The translations under genes were made by a program, and so were the position numbers. Under the pieces are notes generated by a model, which saw nothing but the letters and a program-made list of their open reading frames with translations, did no database searches and had not been told where the DNA came from. Positions 35,701 to 46,684 of a stretch of 64,000 nt of DNA are shown here, one piece after another. Each line of letters begins with the position of its first letter. The stretch's first letter is position 1. The stretch comes from Bombardia bombarda (Eukaryota > Ascomycota > Sordariomycetes > Sordariales > Lasiosphaeriaceae), in contig JAULSR010000005.1 in the NCBI GenBank assembly GCA_030512295.1, positions 1,240,001-1,304,000 of the forward strand, given 5' to 3'.

Positions 35701-35796
35701 AAGAAGCGCGCATGTGGCGATGACGGTGATAAGCAGGAGGGACACGACGAACGGCCTGGAGCTATATCGGCTCCGCTTCGAGCGAGGCGCCGGCAT
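32733..35796 (-). CDS. Sodium/calcium exchanger family membrane protein (NCLX/Ecm27-like)
   Basis: Cation/Ca2+ antiporter of the CaCA superfamily. Exons 35796..33137 and 33063..32733 (73-bp intron, phase 2) give 996 residues. A signal-anchor-like hydrophobic stretch lies near residues 15-40 (FVVSLLLITVIATCALLLP). The first exchanger domain follows (about 95-255), with the alpha-1 motif LAFGNGSPDVFSTFAAM. A cytoplasmic loop of roughly 350 residues is disordered and Ser/Pro-rich. The second domain (about 640-996) holds the alpha-2 motif FAVGNSLGDLVADVTVA and ends with several hydrophobic helices in exon 2. Family knowledge: fungal relatives act at internal membranes in Ca2+ homeostasis; the compartment cannot be read from the sequence. 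Cysteine-rich ECRAVHQAVDQCAFVLANC precedes the first helix, as in NCKX/NCLX proteins. Confidence 0.92.
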
Positions 35797-37207
35797 TCTG
35801 AGATTCTGAGGTCATGGCATAATGCGCATAGATATCAAGGGAGAGGAGGTGTTGTAAGAAACATTCAAAGGCTGGCAAACAAACGACTAGAATAAGCAAA
35901 GGGATAAATAACCAAGGAGTCGCGATGTAACGCAAAACAGACCAGTGCACTACGTAGGTAGGTAATATCTTTAGTTATTTGGCAAGGTACGCTCGGTACG
36001 GCACGCGTGCGGCGTTGTCGTGGGAGATGCGTGGCAATGTGGATGTGCTGGCCAGCCAGAGGGGATGGTCAACGGGCTCTCAGACGCAGAGATGCTGCAG
36101 TCGCTGCAGTCGCTGCAGTCGCTGCAGTCGGGAGGTGGCAGGCCTATGAGATCATTCGGGCCAAGGTGACCGCACCGCGCTCTTATCTTGAAACCTGCAA
36201 TTCGGCCTGACGGATCGAGTTAGTTAGCGGGTAGGGGCCGCGCCCGCCTCTCCAAATTGCATGACCTGCATGCCATCTCATGCCTCTCTTTCATTATATT
36301 GATGTGCCAAGCAGCCAATCGACAACAGTGAAAGGCGCTACCTCAGACCTTGACATGCTCGAGACCCTCTGTAGCGACATCACTTTCCTTGCACAAGCCG
36401 GGCTTCTCAATTTAGGTTCTGGCACAAGGTTTTGGGACCCAGACCTGCCGGTTTTGGTACCTGCCACTGATTGCTCTAAGGACGGGCACTAACAGCTGTC
36501 ATGTCGCGAGCTACCAGAACATCAGACAGCAAGGAATAAAAAAGGGACAAGGGCCTTGGCTCGGGCAAATAAGCATGTCGTGGTCTCGTGGAAGATGACG
36601 ACGGCAAAGTGGATTGCTGCGAGAGGCGATAGAAAAGCTGGTGGCTGGGTCCTAGGATTTGATAACAAGGGAGGCCGAATTGAGAAGGTCCAGCCCATGG
36701 CTTACAAGCCCGACTGGTTAGCTGCCTATTCAATGTCTCAGCTCGGGCGAAGCTCTTGGTGTCTGCAAAGGAGGCCGCCCGTTACGTTGTGTGACTGTCA
36801 AAGTCTCATTGTTATTTCGTAGTAGTCGCTGGGTTTATTAGTCGCCGTCATGAAGAAGGTCGACAGGGAGTAATTCAAAACCTGCCAATCACGATCACTC
36901 AATTACCGACTGTATTCGTCGCAAGATATGTAATAGTTGGTGGACAGATATGCATATAAAGAGGCAGCATAGGTGCATACATTACGATAATTATGTCAGC
37001 ACGTTCTCCCATGTTTATCTGCACGTGCGACCGTGCACCCCGCCAATGCGAAAAGCAGGGGGGAACGGTAGTCCCGCACTGATGGCGCTAGCGGCTGAGG
37101 TGCGACAGGTGTGTGTCGGCCTAAAGTAAACAAACATTTGTCAAATCTCAAAGACGTCGAGATCGCCTTATGCTCTTCAGCGACACTTGTACAGACAACA
37201 AAACAAG
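35797..37207. promoter_or_regulatory. Divergent intergenic region, exchanger and condensin genes
   Basis: 1.4 kb with no supported gene. Contains four perfect copies of GCTGCAGTC at 36094-36129. Confidence 0.5.
36094..36129. repeat. 9-bp tandem repeat (GCTGCAGTC)4
   Basis: Four perfect head-to-tail copies, each containing a PstI-type CTGCAG palindrome, upstream of the exchanger gene. Confidence 0.95.
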
Positions 37208-40081
37208 ATGGCCAGAGTCGCCCAAGCACCGGCACCTGCACCAGCACCGCGCAGGAGCGTGAGCAGGGCCACGTCGGCCTCGCTGTCCGCCTCTCCGTTC
37301 AAAAATCAGTCGCCGGTTAAGTGAGTTCCCCCAAATTCCGCGTCGCGTTCCTTACAACAAAAACAAAGCACCTTTTGCTAGTCGCTAACCCACCACCTCC
37401 GTCGCAGGATCCCGTTGAACGATGACGCACAGGAGAAGGCCCGCCGCTCCCACGGGCGCAAAGCGCTGCAGGAGGCGCAAATCAACCAGCTAAAGCGGGC
37501 GGCGACCGGCACGCCCGCGCGCAGCAGCACCACCAGCAGCGTGCCCCTCAACGATGTCGAGAACGTCGGCAGCGGCTCGCCCAGTTCGAACCCGCCGCGC
37601 ACGCCGCGCGGGCGGCGCGTGAGCGGCCGGGAGAGCCTGCTCGTGGACGACGAGGACCGGTTCGTCGTGGGTGGCACGGCCGTCACGCCTATGAAGCGTG
37701 TCCCCATCCTGGCCAACTTTGAGGAGTGGATGAAGATGGCGACCGACAACAAGATCAACGCGGCAAACTCGTGGAACTTCGCGCTCATCGACTACTTCCA
37801 CGACATGTCGCTGCTGAAGGAGGGCGACGGCGTCAACTTCCAAAAGGCCAGCTGCACCCTCGACGGCTGCGTCAAGATCTACACGAGCAGAGTCGACAGC
37901 GTCGCGACAGAGACGGGGAAGCTGCTCAGCGGTTTGGCTGATAGCCGCGACAGCAAGAAGAAGAACAGGGAGGGTGATGAGGGGGATGAAGAGGATGACG
38001 ATGACGAGGTGGATGAAAACGGCAATGTGGTGAAGAAGCCTAGGAAGAAGACGCAGAGGTCATCCGAGTCCACCTTGGCGCCCTCGTTCGCGTCGCTGCA
38101 GCTGAAGAAGTTTGAGCTGGAGTTTGGCGTCGATCCCCTTTTCAAGAAGGCCTCCGCCGATTTCGACGAGGGCGGCGCCAAAGGTCTCCTTCTTAACCAT
38201 TTGATGATCGACTCGCAGGGTCGCATCATTTTCGATAGCAGCGATGACTCCAACGACACGTCCAAGTCTGGTTCCAAGCCCCGGGAAAGAAATGGTGATG
38301 AGGACGAGGACATGGACGTCTCGGCGGTTGAATCGGAAGCGGCGCAGGAGGCAGAAGAGGAGGAGGACGAGGACGTCGAGATTGATCTCGGCACTCTTGG
38401 ATCTCGCTTCTTTCCCGATCTGGGCCATCTGGAGGAGATGGATGTCTGTCCCTCACTGAAGACATTCGATCTCGGCGACCCATTAGGCTCGTTGGACATC
38501 CCATTCCTCCGGGCTGCCGAAGATTGGCGCCAGGAGGACAAGGAAAAGACACCGGGCATTGGCAACAAATCCGCCATGTTCATCGACGACGAGAACCTGC
38601 TTGGCTTCGATGACGACGATGGACTTGGTGCGTTTGATCTGGGGGGTGATGTCGATTTCGGTGAGGGTGGCGAGGCCTGGGCGCGCGAGGCAGCCCTCGA
38701 GCCCCAGATGATGCGTGTCTTCGACGTCGGGCTCGGCGGCCTCGGGGACGGTGCCGCAGCAGAGGGAGATGGCGATGGCGTCGACATGATGGGCGACGAG
38801 AATAACGGCGACTACGTTATGTCTATGACGCACACACAAAAGGCCGACAAGGTGCACGAGGATATCCTCAGCTACTTCGACCAGGCGCTGCAAAAGAACT
38901 GGACAAGTGCCGAGCACTGGAGGATACGAAAGATCAAGGACGTCAACAAGCCGTCGGAGCCGGCGCGGCAGCGCAAGGAGAAGCAGCCCTTCGAGATCGA
39001 CTTCGCGTCGCCTCTCGACTCGGCGCTGGCGGAGGTCATCTACACGCCAGCATCTACAAACACGGCCATCTCGATGCCCAAGAAGGACTGGAAGTCCAAG
39101 TCGCGCAACCTGCTCCCAGACGACAAGCACTTCAGCTCGAGACAGCTACTGAGTCTATTCCTCAAGCCCAAGGCCCGCATGGGCCGTCGGCGCATGATGG
39201 GCAGCGGCGGCCGCAGCGCTGGCGTGTTCGGCTCCGCGGCCGACTCGCAGGGCTCCAACGACGTGCCCGAGGGCGAGATGGACGAGGCCTTTTGGGCGTC
39301 GCAGAAGGCGCCAATGCACAACAACGGCGACGCGGGCTCGCAGGACACGACGATGCCGCAGGGCGATTACGACGCCAACTTTTTTCAGGATGGCGACCTG
39401 CCCTTTGCGAACGGTGGTGATGACGACATCGACGAGTTTGCCGACGCGCGGGAGCACTTCTCGCCCGGGCCGGCCGGCGGCATGCTGACCGAGGTGGGCA
39501 TGACGGGCGCGTTTGGTGGGCTGACGGTTACGAACCCGGCCGACCTGGCGTTTGGTACCATGCTGGTGACGCAGAGCAGGCGGTTCCGGCCCGAGTATGT
39601 GCAGTACGCGCGCGTGGCCAAGAAGGTGGACGTGAGGAGGCTGAAGGAGGAGATTTGGAAGGCGATGCCGTTTGAGGGGCTTGAGAGGGTATGTTTTGAT
39701 TCTTTGTTTATGTATAAGCACTGCACGCTCTTTTCGTCCCTGAAAAGGGCGAAATGGGTAAAAGAAAGTGTTATCGGATGAAGCAAATGCTAACTAATTC
39801 CCGTATAGGATCCCAACTCGACTCGACTACCTACACCACCGGTAGACGCTGCTCCTTCAGAAGAAAACGCCGAGCCAGCTCTGAAATTCACACAGGTCAT
39901 GAACGACCTCCAGCGCGTCTACCCTAAGCCCGTTATGGACGACATCTCGACCAGTTTCTGCTTCATCTGCCTGCTACATCTGGCCAACGAGAAGGGCTTG
40001 ACAATCACAAAGACCCCGGAGCTGACCGAGTTGAATATCACCAAGGACTGGTCGGCTGAGATCACTAATGGTGCAGACTAG
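37208..40081 (+). CDS. brn1: Condensin complex kleisin subunit (Brn1/Cnd2/Barren)
   Basis: Non-SMC kleisin subunit of condensin, which compacts mitotic chromosomes; it bridges the Smc2/Smc4 heads and recruits HEAT subunits. Exons 37208..37320, 37408..39688 and 39809..40081 give 888 residues. The N-terminal Barren domain carries IPLNDDAQEKARR, then the conserved FEEWMKMATDNKINAANSWN and LIDYFHDMSLL, and TLDGCVKIYTSRVDSVATET. The middle has acidic stretches and WRIRKIKD / KKDWKSKSRNLLPDD blocks. The C-terminal winged helix contains YARVAKKVDVRRLKEEIWK and ends STSFCFICLLHLANEKGL. The N terminus has SP sites suggesting CDK regulation (inference). Exon 2 runs open past the true donor at 39689; the third exon restores the conserved C terminus. 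Confidence 0.96.
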
Positions 40082-40688
40082 AGTGATAAGGAGGAAGAGC
40101 AAATGGCCAGTTGAGCCATGTTTTTGGATGGATGTCCCTGTGAGCGAAGCATGCCAGCCAGCCGGCCTGTGGTTGTGAAAGGGGCCTCTGACTTCTTTGG
40201 GTAACCCCCGGCGAAATGGGATATTCATCACTTGGGTAGGGGGAGGGCGGAAGGCTTTTTTGTGTTTTCAGGCATGTTGTTGGTTGGGATTCCTTACAAG
40301 CACACTTGGGAGCACAATACGTGCGAGGGAGGTAAATAACGGATATTGTACCTTGATGCCGTTCTTAGTTCTGTTTTTGGTCGTTGTTTCCTTTTTACTT
40401 TCTCGTACAGCCATATGAGTAAAGGCATGATAATGATGAAATCACTTCTGGTATCTTGTCACGCTTTCGGGTGTTGTTCTCTTCATATGCGAGTCCGTGC
40501 CTGCTGTTATACTCATTGAGCATCAAACCCCGCAGCAATGTTAACATGGCCAGTCCTATTTTCTCACACGGGACATATAAAGAGGGTATTGCTGAACAAT
40601 GTCCAGTTTGAATTATACTGGCTAGGAATATAAACATCTAGGTACTCGGTCTATTACTTTATTTGCAACGCAGACGGTCGGTGGAACA
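40082..40688. other. Convergent intergenic region
   Basis: 0.6 kb of T-rich 3' sequence between brn1 and the small helical gene; no gene seen. Confidence 0.5.
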
Positions 40689-42129
40689 TTATAGGTCGCT
40701 CTTCTTCTCCCCCTTCTTCTTCTCATCCCCGCTCGGTTGCTGGTCAGCCTTCTCAGAAGTCGAGCTCTCGTCGTCGGGTAAGACCCCGAGAGATGCTAGA
40801 ATCGCGTCAAGCTTGGTTTCCAAGTTGCTTAAGTTTGCCTCAAGCTCGGAGGCCGTCTGCTCGCCTCTGTGATTGTTGCGTAAAAGCGTCAGCCAAAGCT
40901 GTATATGCATGTCCAGTTGCGTTGGCATATGTTTTGTCTCAGAACCACATATATCCCGCATCATATACTCGGTTCTTGGACTGGGCCACTGACGGACAGG
41001 CCGAGACCCATCGGAGAGAGAGAGAGATGATTTAGGGAAATTGTTGGGGAAAGGTGAAAAGCCATAATTTGAAGTGCAATCGTGAGCTGATGTGACAACA
41101 CAACAGACAGGCGGTGGTTTTGACATCAACTAAGACTATTGGTCCTATGCTTGCCTCTACTTTGAGGAGAATATTGGTTTCAATAACAAAGGGTCCTGTG
41201 CTGCTGCTGACTGACAGACTGACAAACAGAGCCTTATCTCCTTTAGGGGTCCTTGTTCTTGCTGATCGGTGGGGTGTGGGAGCGTTCTTGGGTTGCTTTC
41301 AGCTGCATGTTCTCAGAGGAATTGTCTTCACAGCCCACCTCGTCTGGTCTGATGCCAAGCCCAGTTCAGGCATGATTGTGCTCTCAAGTATCTAGAACCT
41401 GGAAGCGACGGCATAATCGGCTGGAACCGAGTATCTGGAGGCGGTGAAAGAAGGAAAAGTAAACTAGCAAAGGGCAAGTGGGAATGAGGAGGAGGAGGAG
41501 GAGGAGCATCAAAGCTGCAGGAGTCGTCAAGGACCCTGAATTTCTTGGTTCTCTTTCCTCCTTCCGTTCCCTGCATGAGATTTGCGAGCAGCACACGCAC
41601 ACGCAGGGAGCGGCAGCCAAGGACGGCAGGACGGCAACGAACACCGGGGACGACATGGTCGACCACTAAGTCGACCAGGGGGGGAGGGGAGATGGGGTGG
41701 CTGGCTGGCTTTTAACAAACAGACTGTCCGAAACAAACAATTCAATAACAAAAAAGTTGCGGCATACCTAGTGAGATCTTTCAGAGCCTAGACGATGGAC
41801 CAAGACAATCATGTCAGTGGGGAGCAGACAAATTTAAGACGGGTACTACCGGTAGGTATACATAGGTATGCGGTAAAAGAAGGCTTCGAGGTGGGTGGGT
41901 AGGGCTGAAAGAACAAAGTTTTTGGGTAGGACCCCTATGACGAGGCATTTCAGGGGTAAGATGAAAGGGCAAGAGAGTTTGGTGGTGGTTGTTAAATGTT
42001 ACCTACCTCTGTCAAGTTGCTCGTAACTGAGCCCAGCTCCGGCACTGAGGACGCAGAGGAAGATGCTCCATTGCTGCTGGCACCATTGCTGGCAGCAGCA
42101 CCCTGTAGTGTCTGGTTGTCTTGGGCCAT
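40689..42129 (-). CDS. Small helical hypothetical protein with a long intron
   Basis: Exon 1 (42129..42007) begins with a clear ATG and encodes a Ser/Ala/Asn-rich start (QDNQTLQGAAASNG) ending SVTSNLTE at a GTAGGT donor. Exon 2, proposed as 40937..40689, keeps phase and encodes a helical segment (MPTQLDMHIQLWLTLLRNN, then GEQTASELEANLSNLETKLD, AILASLG) and a Lys/Glu-rich tail. Together this makes 123 residues. The acceptor (CTGAG) is weak and the implied intron is 1069 bp, very long for this genome, so an extra middle exon or another acceptor is possible. Heptad-like leucines suggest a coiled-coil subunit of a complex. I do not recognise the family. Confidence 0.55.
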
Positions 42130-43617
42130 AATTCGGAGTGTCTGTTGGCCCGCCGAACAGTTAATAGAAAAGAGGCTGGGTTTGCTGGTGTCGCGAAATA
42201 ACGTAGGTATCCAGTGGAGAGCGCGTATGTAGGCGGTCGATGAAGGGGTGCTGCAAATGTGACGCGGGCTTAACTAGCGGACGTTGGAGAGCCCCAGCGT
42301 CTCCGAAAATGGAGCAGGCAGGTGCATCAAGTGTGCCTATGCATGTACCGAGGTACTGTATGTACTACCGACTGGTAACCTTCCGTGCTTACCTTTCTTC
42401 CCTTACCTGCTGGGTTGCGCTGTGCTGCCAGGAAAGTGTGATCAAAGTGATTGTCTTTGTTCTCGTGGTACATTCGGACTTCCAATGAATTTCCATACAA
42501 GTAGCTGGCATCTCACTGCGCACTCTCGGGCACACGAACTCGTATACGAGGGAGCATCGTGAAGCTTGCCGACGAGGGTATTCGAACCGGACAGAAAGAG
42601 TCAAGGGTACCCGTGGGACGCCCGACAAGTCACCGCCCCCTTGGCGGCTATTGATTTAAGTCGTACGATGGCTGCAGATGCAGACAAGCAATGCAGTTAG
42701 CAACTGTCTGCCTAGTGCACGAAGTACTGAATAGTGCTTCCCTTCCGCTGCTGCCCGGAGAATATCGAGGTTATGTAATCAGTATATAGTTTTCCTGAAT
42801 GCTACATTCACTTCCACCTTCACTTCCCCTATCCCGTACTAGAATAACCTTACCAATCTGGCAAGGAATGGGTAGGGAGGTCGTGCTGGGTCTGGGTCAA
42901 GTGACAGCTGGAGTGGGCTCGGACTGAATTCCGGCCATGTTTGCGACGTTGGTTGGGTACGGTAGTAGGAGTCGAGAAGCCATCCCGTGAAAGGCCCAGA
43001 GGAGGAGACTGGTACCTTCCCAAATCCCAGGTGGTAATTCATTTGACCCCTGTCAGGTAAAGGTGGGCGGTCTCGGCCCTCGTCTGATTTCCAGAAACTC
43101 GGGCCTCACAGCGTGAACCAATTGGAAAACACCTAAGGTATCCATTATAATGCTTCTTTAGAAAGCCATCCTTGGCGGGCGAGGCGGGGTAAAGAGAAGA
43201 GGAGGTCGGTTGGTTAGACAACCTGTAGGCGTCGTCGGGAGAGGGGGCAAAATGTAACTGAACTTTTAGTCTATTTGGAGAAAAAGACCAGCTGAGTGGG
43301 ATTTGTATAACCCTAACCCCTGGGGCACAATTATTGATAAGGGAGGGAGGACCTAGAGAGGATTTACCAATAGCATTCGATGAAATCACACCGCTGTGGG
43401 CAGGCAACTTCCATGCATTAAAAGTCCAAAGCAGATCTCAAGCGGCGGCTGACTCCGTTCCCGGGGCATTATTCACCTAAAGACTCCCAATACGGCTCGA
43501 ACCGCGAAAGCGAAAGTCGCTATCGCCAATGTATCATCCTCGCCATCCATCGCATCTTGCATCTCGATGGGATCAAGGGTGTTGACGAGGTGGATCTGGT
43601 GGATGGATGCAGTGGAG

Positions 43618-43692
43618 GCAAGAGCAAGCAAACAAGGAAAAGTAAGCAAACAAGGAAAAGCAAGCAAGCAAGCTCAGGCAAGCAAGCAATGC
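43618..43692. repeat. Short A/G-rich tandem repeats
   Basis: Two near-identical 17-18 bp units containing GCAAACAAGGAAAAG, followed by several GCAA copies; low-complexity expansion. Confidence 0.75.
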
Positions 43693-46392
43693 AATGGACC
43701 AAGCCGTCAAAAAACGTCAGCAACGGTGAGACACGAGAATTGCAAGCTTTTTGAGACCGTCTTTCCCAGGGGTGCGCGCGTTTGGAAGATGGGAAAGCTA
43801 TCGATCGATGGGCAAATCGTCGATTCTGACATGCCGTGATTGCACTTGTCTGTTGACAAGTGTGTTGATGGTTGGAGGGTCCGACTCCCCGTCAGCACCG
43901 AAATGGCTATTTGCATTTTGGGCTCGAGACTGGTTGGCTGGCTCACTGGCTTCCATATTTCCTACCTGGTAGTCCAGGTAGGTACCTAGGTACTCAGTTT
44001 CTTAGCGCAGTAGGTGCTAAAGTACTGCGACTGCAACTGGCGCTGTGGCGCCGTGGCCTCATGCCCGCTTGGGAAAAGAGGTGGCCCATGCAGGTTCTGA
44101 TTGGTCCGTCTGCCCCATCTAGAACATCATAATCGTACGTTTTCCATGTGTCTCCTGGCATCGATGGGGATCGAGATCCTCCCTTCGCCATTTTCCCCAC
44201 CCCTTCCGCAGACCGCCATCCGAGTTTTGCCATGATGGCATTTTGGGCTTTCCCTGCACTCGATAGGTATTCGTCCCCATCGATTTAGCGACCCTGTCCT
44301 TCCCGGTTACAGATTGGCTCTCGCTCGCTCGCTCGGGGAAGCGCGAATCTCCAGTCACGCACGCATTCACTCCCTCCTGTCCCTCCTGTCGCTCCTGTCG
44401 TCACCTTCATCAGGTAGCGTTTTAACTCGAAGAAGTGGGATTTCTGAGATGCAGCAGCCCCCGTGCCCCCATTCCCATCTTCTGCTCCAAATGCCCATGC
44501 GGCCCGGGACGGCGCTGACACCAGCAAGCACATCGTCATCATGGTCCAGCTCAGCTAGCTCCCAATATATTTAAGTGTGGGCTTCTGTCACCAGGACTGG
44601 GCGGCAGGACAGGGCTACACTGGAGCCGGCAGGCACCAGAGTCCACAGAATCCAGAGCAGAAACCGACCACTACCTCACTCCCAGCGGCGACATGAACAT
44701 GGCTATCATCCATGGAGTTATGGACAGGTTACTCCGCGTGCCAAGTTGGGCATTGATAGTCGCGAACGCGGACGCGTTTCTCGCGCAATTCGTTTAAACG
44801 AATACAATCTGCTCCCTCCCGCGACCGCAAGGAAGCCAGTCAGTGCTCACCTTCAGTAGCCCGCGTTGCCCATGAATGACTTGGGACACGAGATGGCTGC
44901 TGCTGGATGGGTAAGGTGGTCGCTCCCATCGCGATTCGAGATGGGTTGTGGTGGAGGTCAGACGGTTGAGGAGAAGGTCCTGGTAGGTTGCAGTCATTTA
45001 TTACGCCGGGTGGTCCATCCATCGCCCGTTGATCGTCTTCTCAGCGGACATGATCCAAGTGCCGCTCCTTGCAACCAGTCGCAGCCAAGTACCGTATACT
45101 TGTCTGTACTTGGAGTCACGCCTACCCACGTCCTCGATCTCACCTCTTTCCCTCCCTTCCAGCTGTGCAGCTGTTATTCAGCGAGTCTTCGCCGCGTATG
45201 CGGATCCGTGCCCCAAAATCCCCGATCCTGCCCCCTGCTTACGCTGCTGGTCTGCTTCGGGTGTGCTACTGGTTTGTGCTTCTGGGTCTCCCGGCTGCAT
45301 CTCGAGCCACCCAGTCCCGTCCGTCCCTGCACCTCGGTACTCGACTGGTCGCGCGACTTTGCCGTCCGACCCTCTCGCTCACCCTCTCTTTGTTGTGCTC
45401 TACCTAGCGATGTTACTGCGTACACATCCCCTGCTCCATATCCTCAATTGATTTTGGGACCTGCTCCCGTCTGCCCCTTCGTTACTGTTCCTCGCCGGTG
45501 CAATCGTTCTCTTTGCATGTGCGTTTGCTTCGAGTTGCGTTTTGCGACCTTGAGAAACCACCAGGAACCGTTTACCTTACTGTTCAGTATTATTCTTTAC
45601 ATGTTTTAGAAGGGATCCGGCATATCACTAACGGCATTGGAACTGTGTTGTTGCTCATCTATCTATCTGAGTAGGTGCTTGCCTGACCTTGACCTCCTTA
45701 CCCTTCTATACTTGCCGACCACTTCGCCTCCTCCTGCTTTTATACACAGTACATTGTGAACACTGCCTCCCATAGGCTTATATGGTCTACATTTACAAAG
45801 TACACGAAACAGCTGCGAGTCGTACTGGTCTCGGTCAATTTCCTGGGCTGATGGTTGTTTAGATTAATCTACTGGTCTCGTCCCTTGCTTCTCCTCAAGT
45901 CTGGACGTGGGTATAGACAGATGATGGTTGCTTGCATTTTAACTCCACACCATCCGCAGGATCCCAAGTACATCAGAGAACACACAGGCATCTGAAATTG
46001 CAGCTATCATCGCCGCCAAACCAACAAGTTACCGCCCCTATTGTATGTACCCTCCCCCAGTAACCGTACCAAAGCCCAACCCTGGCCATGCCGATTTGTG
46101 CTACATCGAGCGCTGCCCTCGCCTGTCATTCGGCATGTCATCGAGATCTCTACCTTCACCCCACCAGCCGAATGGGCTAAGTCCCAAGAATCCCATGTCA
46201 GGTGTGAATCCCGTCTCTGCTTTGCCATTGACTCCCCCACAGATAATCTGCTCTGTTCACCTACGCCGTTTCATACACCAAAACTGCCACAAGCTCGCTT
46301 GTTCACGCCTTGACAGCCTACCGACCCAAACACGCTGAATATAATCCGATCGCCGACGACCTTCATCATAACCTGACTATCTAGAGAGACGC

Positions 46393-46413
46393 AAAAAAAA
46401 AAAAAAAAAAAAA
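46393..46413. repeat. Homopolymer A21
   Basis: Uninterrupted run of 21 A within the presumed leader of the SAM-HMG gene. Confidence 0.95.
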
Positions 46414-46684
46414 GGCCTGCAACACCGAAACTTGCCTGGTTACGTACCCGACTTGCTCTGACTCGAGAGCCCGCGGCACGTATACCACGGCTATTCACGA
46501 GCAGGACATTCGGACGTGGAGCGAAGGCGAGCCGCTGCTCCTTCAACCCCTGGATATACGTCGGTACTGGGAACGAAGTTTGTCAGGGCAGGCGCGTCGC
46601 TCGAAGGTTTACAAAGCCGAGGAAACATTAGTATTTCCAGGACGACAAGGGCAGAGCTCCCCGGGTAGCAGATCACGGTTCTGG

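Larger units (their letters stand above)
42130..46684. other. 4.5-kb gene-free stretch
   Basis: No supported coding gene. The first part is the promoter of the small helical gene. Short GCAA/GGAAAAG-type tandem repeats lie at 43618-43692 and a 9-bp inverted repeat at 43961-43982. From about 45000 the plus strand is pyrimidine-rich and probably holds the leader of the SAM-HMG gene. The longest open frame (44866-45609, plus) is Cys/Ser/Pro/Leu-rich as expected from translated CT-rich DNA and is not called. A 21-base A run is at 46393-46413. Confidence 0.5.

Noticed and set aside
44866..45609. 247-residue open frame, plus strand
   Set aside because: Cys/Ser/Pro/Leu-rich as expected from CT-rich leader DNA; no domain, and other overlapping frames are equally open.
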